Positions 10,111 through 22,700 are shown, counted from the first letter of the stretch. The stretch: 64,000 nt of DNA from Pisaster brevispinus (GCA_023634235.1 JAMKCF010000020.1:6448001-6512000); one strand, 5' to 3'. A program made the numbers and translations. The notes: generated by a model from the letters alone, not told the origin.

Positions 10111-12529
10111 AGATTGAACCAGATGCTTCAGAACACCCATGTTTCTTGGTACCAAATTCATCATAGACCAATCTGAACAGTTTGAAAAGTTTTTGTCACC
10201 GATCAGTTTAAGATTGAACCAGATGCTTCAGAACACCCATGTTTCTTGGTACCAAATTCATCATAGACCAATCTGAACAGTTTGAAAAGTTTTTGTCACC
10301 GATTAGCCTAAGATTGAACCAGATGCTTCAGAACACCCATGTTTCTTTTTACCAAATTCATCTTAGACCAATCTGAACGGTTTGAAAAGTTTTCGTCTCC
10401 GATCAGCCTAAGATTGAACAAGATGCTTCAGAACACCCATGATTCCTATTACAGAATTTAACATATAGCAATCTGAGTAGTTTGAAAAGTTTTTGTCTCC
10501 GATGACCCTAAGATTGAACCAGATGTTTCAGAACACCCATGTTTCTTGGTACCAAATTCATCATAGACCAATCTGAACAGTTTGAAAAGTTTTTGTCACC
10601 GATCAGGCTAAGATTGAACCAGATGCTTCAGAACACCCATGATTCCTATTACAGAATTTAACAAATAGCAATCTGAGTAGTTTGAGAAGTTTTTGTCTCC
10701 GATGACCCTAAGATTGAACCAGATGCTTCAGAACACCCATGTTTCTTGGTACCAAATTCATCATAGACCAATCTGAACAGTTTGAAAAGTTTTCGTCTCC
10801 GATCAGCCTTAGATTGAACCAGATGCTTCAGAACACCCATGTTTCTTGGTACCAAATTCATCATAGACCAATCTGAACAGTTTGAAAAGTTTTCGTTTCC
10901 GATGACCCTAAGATTGAACCAGATGCTTCAGAACACCCATGTTTCTTGGTACCAAATTTATCACAGAGCAATTTGAGCAGTTAAAAAAGGTTTTTGTCAC
11001 CGATCAGCCTAAGATTGAACCAGATGCTTCAGAACACCCATGTTTCTTGGTACCAAATTCATCTTAGACCAATCTGAACAGTTTGAAAAGTTTTCGTCTC
11101 CGATCAGCCTTAGATTGAAGCAGATGCTTCAGAACACCCATGTTTGTTGGAACCAAATTCATCATAGACCAATCTGAACAGTTTGAAAAGTTTTCGTTTC
11201 CGATGACCCTAAGATTGAACCAGATGCTTCAAAACACCCAAGTTTCTTGGTACCAAATTCATCACAAAGCAATTTGAGCAGTTAAAAAAGGTTTTTGTCA
11301 CCGATCAGCCTAAGATTGAACCAGATGCTTCAGAACACCCATGTTTCTTGGTACCAAATTCATCATAGACCAATCTGAACAGTTTGAAAAGTTTTCGTCT
11401 CCGATCAGCCTTAGATTGAACCAGATGCTTCAGAACACCCATGTTTCTTGGTACCAAATTCATCACAGAGCAATTTGAGCAGTTAAAAAAGGTTTTTTTC
11501 ACCGATCAGCCTAAGATTGAACCAGATGCTTCAGAACACCCATGTTTCTTGGTACCAAATTCATCTTAGACCAATCTGAACAGTTTGAAAGGTTTTTGTC
11601 ACCGATCAGCCTTAGATTGAACCAGATGTTTCAGAACACCCATGTTTCTTGGTACCAAATTCATCATAGACCAATCTGAACAGTTTGAAAAGTTTTTGTC
11701 ACCGATTAGCCTAAGATTGAACCAGATGCTTCAGAACACCCATGTTTCTTTTTACCAAATTCATCTTAGACCAATCTGAACAGTTTGAAAAGTTTTCGTC
11801 TCCGATGACCCTAAGATTGAACCAGATGCTTCAGAACACCCATGTTTCTTGGTACCAATTTCATCATAGACCAATCTGAACAGTTTGAAAAGTTTTTGTC
11901 ACCGATTAGCCTAAGATTGAACCAGATGCTTCAGAACACCCATGATTCCTATTACAGAATTTAACATATAGCAATCTGAATAGTTTGAAAAGTTTTTGTC
12001 TCCGATGACCCTAAGATTGAACCAGATGCTTCAGAACACCCATGTTTCTTGGTACCAAATTCATCTTAGACCAATTTGAACAGTTTCAAAAGTTTTCGTC
12101 TCCGATCAGCCTTAGATTGAACCAGATGCTTCAGAACACCCATGTTTCTTGGTACCAAATTCATCATAGACCAATCTGAACAGTTTGAAAAGTTTTCGTC
12201 TCCGATCAGCCTTAGATTGAACCAGATGCTTCAGAACACCCATGTTTCTTGGTACCAAATTCATCACAGAGCAATTTGAGCAGTTAAAAAAGGTTTTTTT
12301 CACCGATCAGCCTAAGATTGAACCAGATGCTTCAGAACACCCATGTTTCTTGGTACCAAATTCATCTTAGACCAATCTGAACAGTTTGAAAAGTTTTTGT
12401 CACCGATCAGCCTTAGATTGAACCAGATGTTTCAGAACACCCATGTTTCTTGGTACCAAATTCATCATAGACCATTCTGAACAGTTTGAAAAGTTTTTGT
12501 CACCGATTAGCCTAAGATTGAACCAGATG
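10111..12529 (+). repeat. Irregular satellite mosaic with an EcoRI-less cassette
   Basis: 10.2-10.9 kb repeats the order seen at 7.0-7.6 kb (offset 3,204 bp), including CAGGCTAAG, AACAAATAG and TTTGAGAAG. From 10.9 to 12.5 kb canonical monomers alternate with 101-bp CACAGAGC and CACAAAGC monomers. GGTTTTTTTCACC marks occur near 11.49 and 12.30 kb, about 807 bp apart. CACCCAAG recurs near 11.24 kb, and GAAAGGTTTTTG near 11.59 kb is private. No gene is present. Confidence 0.82.
10404..10503 (+). repeat. Divergent-middle monomer class (ATTCCTATTACAG type), representative copy
   Basis: This class keeps the normal left and right ends but has a different centre: ATTCCTATTACAG, then AATTTAACATATAG, then CAATCTGAGTAG. 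Aligned without gaps to the canonical centre (39 positions from TTTCTTGG to GAACAG) I count 12 mismatches, about 69% identity, while the flanks are almost identical. It is therefore an old, diverged form of the same monomer, not an insertion. It is spread across the window, often preceded by GAACAAGATGC and followed by a GACCC monomer. Sub-variants have AACAAATAG, ATTACTATTACAG with an EcoRI site, CCTAATACAG, or CAGAAATTAAC. Confidence 0.9.
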
Positions 12530-13008
12530 CTTCAGAACACCCATGTTTCTTTTTACCAAATTCATCTTAGACCAATCTGAACGGTTTGAAAAGTTTTCGT
12601 CTCCGATCAGCCTAAGATTGAACAAGATGCTTCAGAACACCCATGATTCCTATTACAGAATTTAACATATAGCAATCTGAGTAGTTTGAAAACTTTTTGT
12701 CTCCGATGACCCTAAGATTGAACCAGATGCTTCAGAACACCCATGTTTCTTGGTACCAAATTCATCATAGACCAATCTGAACAGTTTGAAAAGTTTTCGT
12801 CTCCGATCAGCCTTAGATTGAGCCAGATGCTTCAGAACACCCATGTTTGTTGGTACCAAATTCATCATAGACCAATCTGAACAGTTTGAAAAGTTTTCGT
12901 TTCCGATGACCCTAAGATTGAACCAGATGCTTCAAAACACCCATGTTTCTTGGTACCAAATTCATCACAAAGCAATTTGAGCAGTTAAAAAAGGTTTTTG
13001 TCACCGAT

Positions 13009-13109
13009 CAGCCTAAGATTGAACCAGATGCTTCAGAACACCCAATGTTTGTCGGTACCAAATTCATCATAGACCAATCTGAACAGTTTGAAAAGTTTTT
13101 GTCACCGAT
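13009..13109 (+). repeat. 101-bp monomer class (CCCAATGTTTGTCGG type), representative copy
   Basis: One extra A after CACCC gives CACCCAATG, followed by TTTGTCGGTACC. The GGTACC core is kept but the flanking palindrome base is changed. It is always placed directly after a CACAAAGC/GCAGTTA 101-bp monomer. It recurs near 17.15, 18.05, 21.26, 22.46, 24.86, 26.07, 28.47, 29.68, 30.78, 34.79, 40.99, 44.29, 47.10 and 55.71 kb. In the 17-30 kb section several copies also carry GCTTAATAACACC in place of GCTTCAGAACACC, which marks the 1,203-bp dodecamer lineage. Confidence 0.9.
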
Positions 13110-13209
13110 TAGCCTAAGATTGAACCAGAATCTTCAGAACACCCATGTTTCTTTCTACCAAATTCATCTTAGACCAATCTGAACGGTTTGAAAAGTTTTC
13201 GTCTCCGAT

Positions 13210-13309
13210 CAGCCTAAGATTGAACAAGATGCTTCAGAACACCCATGATTCCTAATACAGAATTTAACATATAGCAATCTGAACGGTTTGAAAAGTTTTC
13301 GTCTCCGAT
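13210..13309 (+). repeat. Hybrid monomer: divergent middle with GAACGG end
   Basis: The left and centre are divergent-middle type (CCTAATACAG, ACATATAGCAATCTG) but the next bases are GAACGGTTTG, which normally belong to the CTTTTTACC class. The counterpart in the second block copy, near 18.28 kb, has the expected GAGTAGTTTG. An exchange or conversion tract ending within CAATCTGA explains it. Confidence 0.8.
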
Positions 13310-14910
13310 CAGCCTAAGATTGAACAAGATGCTTCAGAACACCCATGATTCCTATTACAGAATTTAACATATAGCAATCTGAGTAGTTTGAAAAGTTTTC
13401 GTCTCCGATCAGCCTAAGACTGAACCAGTTGCTTCAGAACACCCATGATTCCTATTACAGAATTTAACATATAGCAATCTGAGTATTTTGAAAAGTTTTC
13501 GTCTCCGATGACTCTAAGTTTGAACCAGATGCTTCAGAACACCCATGTTTCTTGGTACCAAATTCATCTTAGACCAATCTGAACAGTTTGAAAAGTTTTT
13601 GTCACCGATCAGCCTTAGATTGAACCAGATGCTTCAGAACACCCATGTTTCTTGGTACCAAATTCATCATAGACCAATCTGAACAGTTTGAAAAGTTTCG
13701 TCTCCGATCAGCCTTAGATTGAACCAGATGCTTCAGAACACCCATGTTTCTTGGTACCAAATTCATCTTAGACCAATCTGAACAGTTTGAAAAGTTTTCG
13801 TCTCCGATCAGCCTTAGATTGAACCAGATGCTTCAGAACACCCATGTTTGTTGGTACCAAATTCATCATAGACCAATCTGAACAGTTTGAAAAGTTTTTG
13901 TCACCGATCAGCCTAAGATTGAACCAGATGCTTCAGAACACCCATGATTACTATTACAGAATTCAACAAATAGCAATCTGAGTAGTTTGAAAAGTTTTTG
14001 TCTCCGATGACCCTAAGATTGAACCAGATGCTTCAGAACACCCATGTTTCTTGGTACCAAATTCATCATAGACCAATCTGAACAGTTTGAAAAGTTTTCG
14101 TCTCCGATCAGCCTTAGATTGAACCAGATGCTTCAGAACACCCATGTTTCTTGGTACCAAATTCATCATAGACCAATCTGAACAGTTTGAAAAGTTTTCG
14201 TTTCCGATGACCCTAAGATTGAACCAGATGCTTCAGAACACCCATGTTTCTTGGTACCAAATTTATCACAGAGCAATTTGAGCAGTTAAAAAAGGTTTTT
14301 GTCACCGATCAGCCTAAGATTGAACCAGATGCTTCAGAACACCCATGTTTCTTGGTACCAAATTCATCATAGACCAATCTGAACAGTTTGAAAAGTTTTT
14401 GTCACCGATTAGCCTAAGATTGAACCAGATGCTTCAGAACACCCATGTTTCTTTTTACCAAATTCATCTTAGACCAATCTGAACGGTTTGAAAAGTTTTC
14501 GTCTCCGATCAGCCTAAGATTGAACAAGATGCTTCAGAACACCCATGATTCCTATTACAGAATTTAACATATAGCAATCTGAGTAGTTTGAAAAGTTTTT
14601 GTCTCCGATGACCCTAAGATTGAACCAGATGTTTCAGAACACCCATGTTTCTTGGTACCAAATTCATCATAGACCAATCTGAACAGTTTGAAAAGTTTTT
14701 GTCACCGATCAGGCTAAGATTGAACCAGATGCTTCAGAACACCCATGATTCCTATTACAGAATTTAACAAATAGCAATCTGAGTAGTTTGAGAAGTTTTT
14801 GTCTCCGATGACCCTAAGATTGAACCAGATGCTTCAGAACACCCATGTTTCTTGGTACCAAATTCATCATAGACCAATCTGAACAGTTTGAAAAGTTTTC
14901 GTCTCCGATG

Positions 14911-15110
14911 ACCCTAAGATTGAACCAGATGCTTCAGAACACCCATGTTTCTTGGTACCAAATTTATCACAGAGCAATTTGAGCAGTTAAAAAAGGTTTT
15001 TGTCACCGATCAGCCTAAGATTGAACCAGATGCTTCAGAACACCCATGTTTCTTGGTACCAAATTCATCTTAGACCAATCTGAACAGTTTGAAAAGTTTT
15101 CGTCTCCGAT
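14911..15110 (+). repeat. Junction between duplicated block and 9-mer pair
   Basis: At about 14,910 the order leaves the EcoRI cassette: a GACCC monomer with AATTTATCACAG (101 bp) follows directly where copies at 7.6 and 19.9 kb have a CCTTAG monomer first. The junction marks a deletion of roughly two monomers relative to 10.8-11.0 kb. Confidence 0.7.
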
Positions 15111-16916
15111 CAGCCTTAGATTGAAGCAGATGCTTCAGAACACCCATGTTTGTTGGAACCAAAATTCATCATAGACCAATCTGAACAGTTTGAAAAGTTT
15201 TCGTTTCCGATGACCCTAAGATTGAACCAGATGCTTCAAAACACCCATGTTTCTTGGTACCAAATTCATCACAAAGCAATTTGAGCAGTTAAAAAAGGTT
15301 TTTGTCACCGATCAGCCTAAGATTGAACCAGATGCTTCAGAACACCCATGTTTCTTGGTACCAAATTCATCATAGACCAATCTGAACAGTTTGAAAAGTT
15401 TTCGTCTCCGATCAGCCTTAGATTGAACCAGATGCTTCAGAACACCCATGTTTCTTGGTACCAAATTCATCATAGACCAATCTGAACAGTTTGAAAAGTT
15501 TTCGTCTCCGATCAGCCTTAGATTGAACCAGTTGCTTCAGAACACCCATGTTTCTTGGTACCAAATTCATCACAGAGCAATTTGAGCAGTTAAAAAAGGT
15601 TTTTTTTCACCGATTAGCCTAAGATTGAACCAGATGCTTCAGAACACCCATGTTTCTTGGTACCAAATTCATCTTAGACCAATCTGAACAGTTTGAAAAG
15701 TTTTTGTCACCGATCAGCCTTAGATTGAACCAGATGTTTCAGAACACCCATGTTTCTTGGTACCAAATTCATCATAGACCAATCTGAACAGTTTGAAAAG
15801 TTTTCGTCTCCGATCAGCCTAAGATTGAACAAGATGCTTCAGAACACCCATGATTCCTATTACAGAATTTAACATATAGCAATCTGAGTAGTTTGAAAAC
15901 TTTTTGTCTCCGATGACCCTAAGATTGAACCAGATGCTTCAGAACACCCATGTTTCTTGGTACCAAATTCATCATAGACCAATCTGAACAGTTTGAAAAG
16001 TTTTTGTCACCGATTAGCCTAAGATTGAAGCAGATGCTTCAGAACACCCATGTTTGTTGGAACCAAATTCATCATAGACCAATCTGAACAGTTTGAAAAG
16101 TTTTCGTTTCCGATGACCCTAAGATTGAACCAGATGCTTCAAAACACCCATGTTTCTTGGTACCAAATTCATCACAAAGCAATTTGAGCAGTTAAAAAAG
16201 GTTTTTGTCACCGATCAGCCTAAGATTGAACCAGATGCTTCAGAACACCCATGTTTCTTGGTACCAAATTCATCATAGACCAATCTGAACAGTTTGAAAA
16301 GTTTTCGTCTCCGATCAGCCTTAGATTGAACCAGATGCTTCAGAACACCCATGTTTCTTGGTACCAAATTCATCATAGACCAATCTGAACAGTTTGAAAA
16401 GTTTTCGTCTCCGATCAGCCTTAGATTGAACCAGTTGCTTCAGAACACCCATGTTTCTTGGTACCAAATTCATCACAGAGCAATTTGAGCAGTTAAAAAA
16501 GGTTTTTTTCACCGATCAGCCTAAGATTGAACCAGATGCTTCAGAACACCCATGTTTCTTGGTACCAAATTCATCTTAGACCAATCTGAACAGTTTGAAA
16601 AGTTTTTGTCACCGATCAGCCTTAGATTGAACCAGATGTTTCAGAACACCCATGTTTCTTGGTACCAAATTCATCATAGACCAATCTGAACAGTTTGAAA
16701 AGTTTTCGTCTCCGATCAGCCTAAGATTGAACAAGATGCTTCAGAACACCCATGATTCCTATTACAGAATTTAACATATAGCAATCTGAGTAGTTTGAAA
16801 ACTTTTTGTCTCCGATGACCCTAAGATTGAACCAGATGCTTCAGAACACCCATGTTTCTTGGTACCAAATTCATCATAGACCAATCTGAACAGTTTGAAA
16901 AGTTTTCGTCTCCGAT
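15111..16916 (+). repeat. Tandem pair of a roughly 903-bp 9-mer
   Basis: The TTGAAGCAG/TTTGTTGGAACC monomer at about 15.12 kb recurs at about 16.03 kb, and the following order (GACCC CAAAACACC with CACAAAGC, CAGCC canonical, CCTTAG canonical, CCAGTTGC with CACAGAGC, canonical, ATGTTTCAG, AACAAG divergent-middle, GACCC) is repeated. Offsets shift from 904 to 902 bp across the pair because of an extra A in GGAACCAAAATTC near 15.16 kb and an extra T in GGTTTTTTTTCACC near 15.60 kb. The second copy starts with TAGCCTAAGATTGAAGCAG, a hybrid of two monomer starts. Confidence 0.8.
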
Positions 16917-17540
16917 CAGCCTTAGATTGAGCCAGATGCTTCAGAACACCCATGTTTGTTGGTACCAAATTCATCATAGACCAATCTGAACAGTTTGAAA
17001 AGTTTTCGTTTCCGATGACCCTAAGATTGAACCAGATGCTTCAAAACACCCATGTTTCTTGGTACCAAATTCATCACAAAGCAATTTGAGCAGTTAAAAA
17101 AGGTTTTTGTCACCGATCAGCCTAAGATTGAACCAGATGCTTAATAACACCCAATGTTTGTCGGTACCAAATTCATCATAGACCAATCTGAACAGTTTGA
17201 AAAGTTTTTGTCACCGATTAGCCTAAGATTGAACCAGAAGCTTCAGAACACCCATGTTTCTTTCTACCAAATTCATCTTAGACCAATCTGAACGGTTTGA
17301 AAAGTTTTTGTCACCGATTAGCCTAAGATTGAACCAGATGCTTCAGAACACCCATGATTCCTATTACAGAATTTAACATATAGCAATCTGAATAGTTTGA
17401 AAAGTTTTTGTCTCCGATGACCCTAAGATTGAACCAGATGCTTCAGAACACCCATGTTTCTTGGTACCAAATTCATCTTAGACCAATTTGAACAGTTTCA
17501 AAAGTTTTCGTCTCCGATCAGCCTTAGATTGAACCAGATG
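16917..17540 (+). repeat. Transition monomers between the 9-mer pair and the second 2.4-kb block
   Basis: Order: TTGAGCC/TTTGTTGG, GACCC with CACAAAGC (101 bp), GCTTAATAACACCCAATG (101 bp), HindIII/CTTTCTACC, divergent-middle with CTGAATAG, GACCC with CATCTTAG and GTTTCAAAAG. The last two match the order at about 11.9-12.1 kb. There is no non-satellite sequence. Confidence 0.75.
17219..17318 (+). repeat. CTTTCTACC monomer with HindIII site, representative copy
   Basis: The monomer starts TAGCC, has CCAGAAGCTTCAG (a HindIII site AAGCTT at 17238-17243, from a T-to-A change in the usual GATGCTT) and TTTCTTTCTACC in place of TTCTTGGTACC, so the KpnI palindrome is lost. It ends with GAACGGTTTG. 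It regularly follows either a CCCAATG monomer or a CGTTTCCGAT end. Two related copies, near 13.13 and 18.14 kb, have GAATCTTCAG instead and lack the HindIII site, which separates the 13/18 kb lineage from the later ones. Confidence 0.88.
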
Positions 17541-19721
17541 CTTCAGAACACCCATGTTTCTTTTTACCAAATTCATCTTAGACCAATCTGAACGGTTTGA
17601 AAAGTTTTCGTCTCCGATCAGCCTAAGATTGAACAAGATGCTACAGAACACCCATGATTCCTATTACAGAATTTAACATATAGCAATCTGAGTAGTTTGA
17701 AAACTTTTTGTCTCCGATGACCCTAAGATATAACCAGATGCTTCAGAACACCCATGTTTCTTGGTACCAAATTCATCATAGACCAATCTGAATAGTTTGA
17801 AAAGTTTTCGTCTCCGATCAGCCTTAGATTGAGCCAGATGCTTCAGAACACCCATGTTTGTTGGTACCAAATTCATCATAGACCAATCTGAACAGTTTGA
17901 AAAGTTTTCGTTTCCGATGACCCTAAGATTGAACCAGATGCTTCAAAACACCCATGTTTCTTGGTACCAAATTCATCACAAAGCAATTTGAGCAGTTAAA
18001 AAAGGTTTTTGTCACCGATCAGCCTAAGATTGAACCAGATGCTTCAGAACACCCAATGTTTGTCGGTACCAAATTCATCATAGACCAATCTGAACAGTTT
18101 GAAAAGTTTTTGTCACCGATTAGCCTAAGATTGAACCAGAATCTTCAGAACACCCATGTTTCTTTCTACCAAATTCATCTTAGACCAATCTGAACGGTTT
18201 GAAAAGTTTTCGTCTCCGATCAGCCTAAGATTGAACAAGATGCTTCAGAACACCCATGATTCCTAATACAGAATTTAACATATAGCAATCTGAGTAGTTT
18301 GAAAAGTTTTCGTCTCCGATCAGCCTAAGATTGAACAAGATGCTTCAGAACACCCATGATTCCTATTACAGAATTTAACATATAGCAATCTGAGTAGTTT
18401 GAAAAGTTTTCGTCTCCGATCAGCCTAAGACTGAACCAGTTGCTTCAGAACACCCATGATTCCTATTACAGAATTTAACATATAGCAATCTGAGTAGTTT
18501 GAAAAGTTTTCGTCTCCGATGACTCTAAGATTGAACCAGATGCTTCAGAACACCCATGTTTCTTGGTACCAAATTCATCTTAGACCAATCTGAACAGTTT
18601 GAAAAGTTTTTGTCACCGATCAGCCTTAGATTGAACCAGATGCTTCAGAACACCCATGTTTCTTGGTACCAAATTCATCATAGACCAATCTGAACAGTTT
18701 GAAAAGTTTTCGTCTCCGATCAGCCTTAGATTGAACCAGATGCTTCAGAACACCCATGTTTCTTGGTACCAAATTCATCTTAGACCAATCTAAACAGTTT
18801 GAAAAGTTTTCGTCTCCGATCAGCCTTAGATTGAACCAGATGCTTCAGAACACCCATGTTTGTTGGTACCAAATTCATCATAGACCAATCTGAACAGTTT
18901 GAAAAGTTTTTGTCACCGATCAGCCTAAGATTGAACCAGATGCTTCAGAACACCCATGTTTCTTGGTACCAAATTCAACAAATAGCAATCTGAGTAGTTT
19001 GAAAAGTTTTTGTCTCCGATGACCCTAAGATTGAACCAGATGCTTCAGAACACCCATGTTTCTTGGTACCAAATTCATCATAGACCAATCTGAACAGTTT
19101 GAAAAGTTTTCGTCTCCGATCAGCCTTAGATTGAACCAGATGCTTCAGAACACCCATGTTTCTTGGTACCAAATTCATCATAGACCAATCTGAACAGTTT
19201 GAAAAGTTTTCGTTTCCGATGACCCTAAGATTGAACCAGATGCTTCAGAACACCCATGTTTCTTGGTACCAAATTTATCACAGAGCAATTTGAGCAGTTA
19301 AAAAAGGTTTTTGTCACCGATCAGCCTAAGATTGAACCAGATGCTTCAGAACACCCATGTTTCTTGGTACCAAATTCATCATAGACCAATCTGAACAGTT
19401 TGAAAAGTTTTTGTCACCGATTAGCCTAAGATTGAACCAGATGCTTCAGAACACCCATGTTTCTTTTTACCAAATTCATCTTAGACCAATCTGAACGGTT
19501 TGAAAAGTTTTCGTCTCCGATCAGCCTAAGATTGAACAAGATGCTTCAGAACACCCATGATTCCTATTACAGAATTTAACATATAGCAATCTGAGTAGTT
19601 TGAAAAGTTTTTGTCTCCGATGACCCTAAGATTGAACCAGATGTTTCAGAACACCCATGTTTCTTGGTACCAAATTCATCATAGACCAATCTGAACAGTT
19701 TGAAAAGTTTTTGTCACCGAT
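17541..19721 (+). repeat. Duplicated 2.4-kb block, copy 2, running into the 36-mer HOR
   Basis: It matches 12.53-14.9 kb at an offset of 5,011-5,012 bp. Private differences include GATGCTACAG near 17.64 kb, CTAAGATATAACC near 17.73 kb, CTGAATAG near 17.79 kb and CTAAACAG near 18.79 kb. The EcoRI monomer of copy 1 is replaced by a hybrid at 18921-19020. The right part continues without a break into the first 3,608-bp unit, which shares the same CAGGCTAAG and TTTGAGAAG monomers. Confidence 0.83.
18921..19020 (+). repeat. Hybrid monomer at the expected EcoRI position
   Basis: The left half is canonical (TTCTTGGTACCAAATTC) and the right half is that of the EcoRI-type divergent-middle monomer (AACAAATAGCAATCTGAG). 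The switch falls around AATTCAACAAATAG, where both classes share ATTCA. The EcoRI site GAATTC is lost because the base before AATTC is A. In block copy 1 the same position (13,909-14,008) is an intact EcoRI monomer. Confidence 0.85.
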
Positions 19722-22700
19722 CAGGCTAAGATTGAACCAGATGCTTCAGAACACCCATGATTCCTATTACAGAATTTAACAAATAGCAATCTGAGTAGTT
19801 TGAGAAGTTTTTGTCTCCGATGACCCTAAGATTGAACCAGATGCTTCAGAACACCCATGTTTCTTGGTACCAAATTCATCATAGACCAATCTGAACAGTT
19901 TGAAAAGTTTTCGTCTCCGATCAGCCTTAGATTGAACCAGATGCTTCAGAACACCCATGTTTCTTGGTACCAAATTCATCATAGACCAATCTGAACAGTT
20001 TGAAAAGTTTTCGTTTCCGATGACCCTAAGATTGAACCAGATGCTTCAGAACACCCATGTTTCTTGGTACCAAATTTATCACAGAGCAATTTGAGCAGTT
20101 AAAAAAGGTTTTTGTCACCGATCAGTCTAAGATTGAACCAGATGCTTCAGAACACCCATGTTTCTTGGTACCAAATTCATCTTAGACCAATCTGAACAGT
20201 TTGAAAAGTTTTCGTCTCCGATCAGCCTTAGATTGAAGCAGATGCTTCAGAACACCCATGTTTGTTGGAACCAAATTCATCATAGACCAATCTGAACAGT
20301 TTGAAAAGTTTTCGTTTCCGATGACCCTAAGATTGAACCAGATGCTTCAAAACACCCATGTTTCTTGGTACCAAATTCATCACAAAGCAATTTGAGCAGT
20401 TAAAAAAGGTTTTTGTCACCGATCAGCCTAAGATTGAACCAGATGCTTCAGAACACCCATGTTTCTTGGTACCAAATTCATCATAGACCAATCTGAACAG
20501 TTTGAAAAGTTTTCGTCTCCGATCAGCCTTAGATTGAACCAGATGCTTCAGAACACCCATAATTCTTGGTACCAAATTCATCATAGACCAATCTGAACAG
20601 TTTGAAAAGTTTTCGTCTCCGATCAGCCTTAGATTGAACCAGTTGCTTCAGAACACCCATGTTTCTTGGTACCAAATTCATCACAGAGCAATTTGAGCAG
20701 TTAAAAAAGGTTTTTTTCACCGATCAGCCTAAGATTGAACCAGATGCTTCAGAACACCCATGTTTCTTGGTACCAAATTCATCATAGACCAATCTGAACG
20801 GTTTGAAAAGTTTTCGTCTCCGATCAGCCTAAGATTGAACAAGATGCTTCAGAACACTCATGATTCCTATTACAGAATTTAACATATAGCAATCTGAGTA
20901 GTTTGAAAACTTTTTGTCTCCGATGACCCTAAGATTGAATCAGATGCTTCAGAACACCCATGTTTCTTGGTACCAAATTCATCATAGACCAATCTGAACA
21001 GTTTGAAAAGTTTTCGTCTCCGATCAGCCTTAGATTGAGCCAGATGCTTCAGAACACCCATGTTTGTTGGTACCAAATTCATCATAGACCAATCTGAACA
21101 GTTTGAAAAGTTTTCGTTTCCGATGACCCTAAGATTGAACCAGATGCTTCAAAACACCCATGTTTCTTGGTACCAAATTCATCACAAAGCAATTTGAGCA
21201 GTTAGAAAAGGTTTTTGTCACCGATCAGCCTAAGATTGAACCAGATGCTTAATAACACCCAATGTTTGTCGGTACCAAATTCATCATAGACCAATCTGAA
21301 CAGTTTGAAAAGTTTTTGTCACCGATTAGCCTAAGATTGAACCAGAAGCTTCAGAACACCCATGTTTCTTTCTACCAAATTCATCTTAGACCAATCTGAA
21401 CGGTTTGAAAAGTTTTCGTCTCCGATCAGCCTAAGATTGAACAAGATGCTTCAGAACACCCATGATTCCTATTACAGAATTTAACATATAGCAATCTGAG
21501 TAGTTTGAAAAGTTTTCGTCTCCGATCAGCCTTAGATTGAACCAGATGTTTCAGAACACCCATGTTTCTTGGTACAAAATTCATCATAGACCAATCTGAA
21601 CAGTTTGAAAAGTTTTTGTCACCGATTAGCCTTAGATTGAACCAGATGCTTCAGAACACCCATGTTTCTTGGTACCAAATTCATCATAGACCAATCTGAA
21701 CAGTTTGAAAAGTTTTCGTCTCCGATCAGCCTTAGATTGAACCAGATGCTTCAGAACACCCATAATTCTTGGTACCAAATTCATCATAGACCAATCTGAA
21801 CAGTTTGAAAAGTTTTCGTCTCCGATCAGCCTTAGATTGAACCAGTTGCTTCAGAACACCCATGTTTCTTGGTACCAAATTCATCACAGAGCAATTTGAG
21901 CAGTTAAAAAAGGTTTTTTTCACCGATCAGCCTAAGATTGAACCAGATGCTTCAGAACACCCATGTTTCTTGGTACCAAATTCATCATAGACCAATCTGA
22001 ACAGTTTGAAAAGTTTTCGTCTCCGATCAGCCTAAGATTGAACAAGATGCTTCAGAACACTCATGATTCCTATTACAGAATTTAACATATAGCAATCTGA
22101 GTAGTTTGAAAACTTTTTGTCTCCGATGACCCTAAGATTGAATCAGATGCTTCAGAACACCCATGTTTCTTGGTACCAAATTCATCATAGACCAATCTGA
22201 ACAGTTTGAAAAGTTTTCGTCTCCGATCAGCCTTAGATTGAGCCAGATGCTTCAGAACACCCATGTTTGTTGGTACCAAATTCATCATAGACCAATCTGA
22301 ACAGTTTGAAAAGTTTTCGTTTCCGATGACCCTAAGATTGAACCAGATGCTTCAAAACACCCATGTTTCTTGGTACCAAATTCATCACAAAGCAATTTGA
22401 GCAGTTAGAAAAGGTTTTTGTCACCGATCAGCCTAAGATTGAACCAGATGCTTAATAACACCCAATGTTTGTCGGTACCAAATTCATCATAGACCAATCT
22501 GAACAGTTTGAAAAGTTTTTGTCACCGATTAGCCTAAGATTGAACCAGAAGCTTCAGAACACCCATGTTTCTTTCTACCAAATTCATCTTAGACCAATCT
22601 GAACGGTTTGAAAAGTTTTCGTCTCCGATCAGCCTAAGATTGAACAAGATGCTTCAGAACACCCATGATTCCTATTACAGAATTTAACATATAGCAATCT

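Larger units (their letters stand above)
12530..14910 (+). repeat. Duplicated 2.4-kb block, copy 1 (offset about 5,011 bp)
   Basis: The order CTTTTTACC/GAACGG, AACAAG divergent-middle with GAAAACTTTTTG, GACCC, CCTTAGATTGAGCC/TTTGTTGG, CACAAAGC 101-bp, CCCAATG 101-bp, GAATCTTCAG/CTTTCTACC, two or three divergent-middle monomers (the first with CCTAATACAG), then canonical monomers and the EcoRI cassette is repeated at 17.54-19.92 kb. The offset is 5,011 bp at the left and 5,012 bp at the right. The one-base change is explained by a lost T in GAAAAGTTTCG near 13.69 kb. The monomer at 13210-13309 is a hybrid described separately. Confidence 0.85.

Noticed and set aside
10404..10503. ATTCCTATTACAG segment as a transposon insertion in the monomer
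   Set aside because: It aligns without gaps to the canonical centre with 12 mismatches in 39 positions and does not change monomer length. It has no terminal repeats or target duplications.
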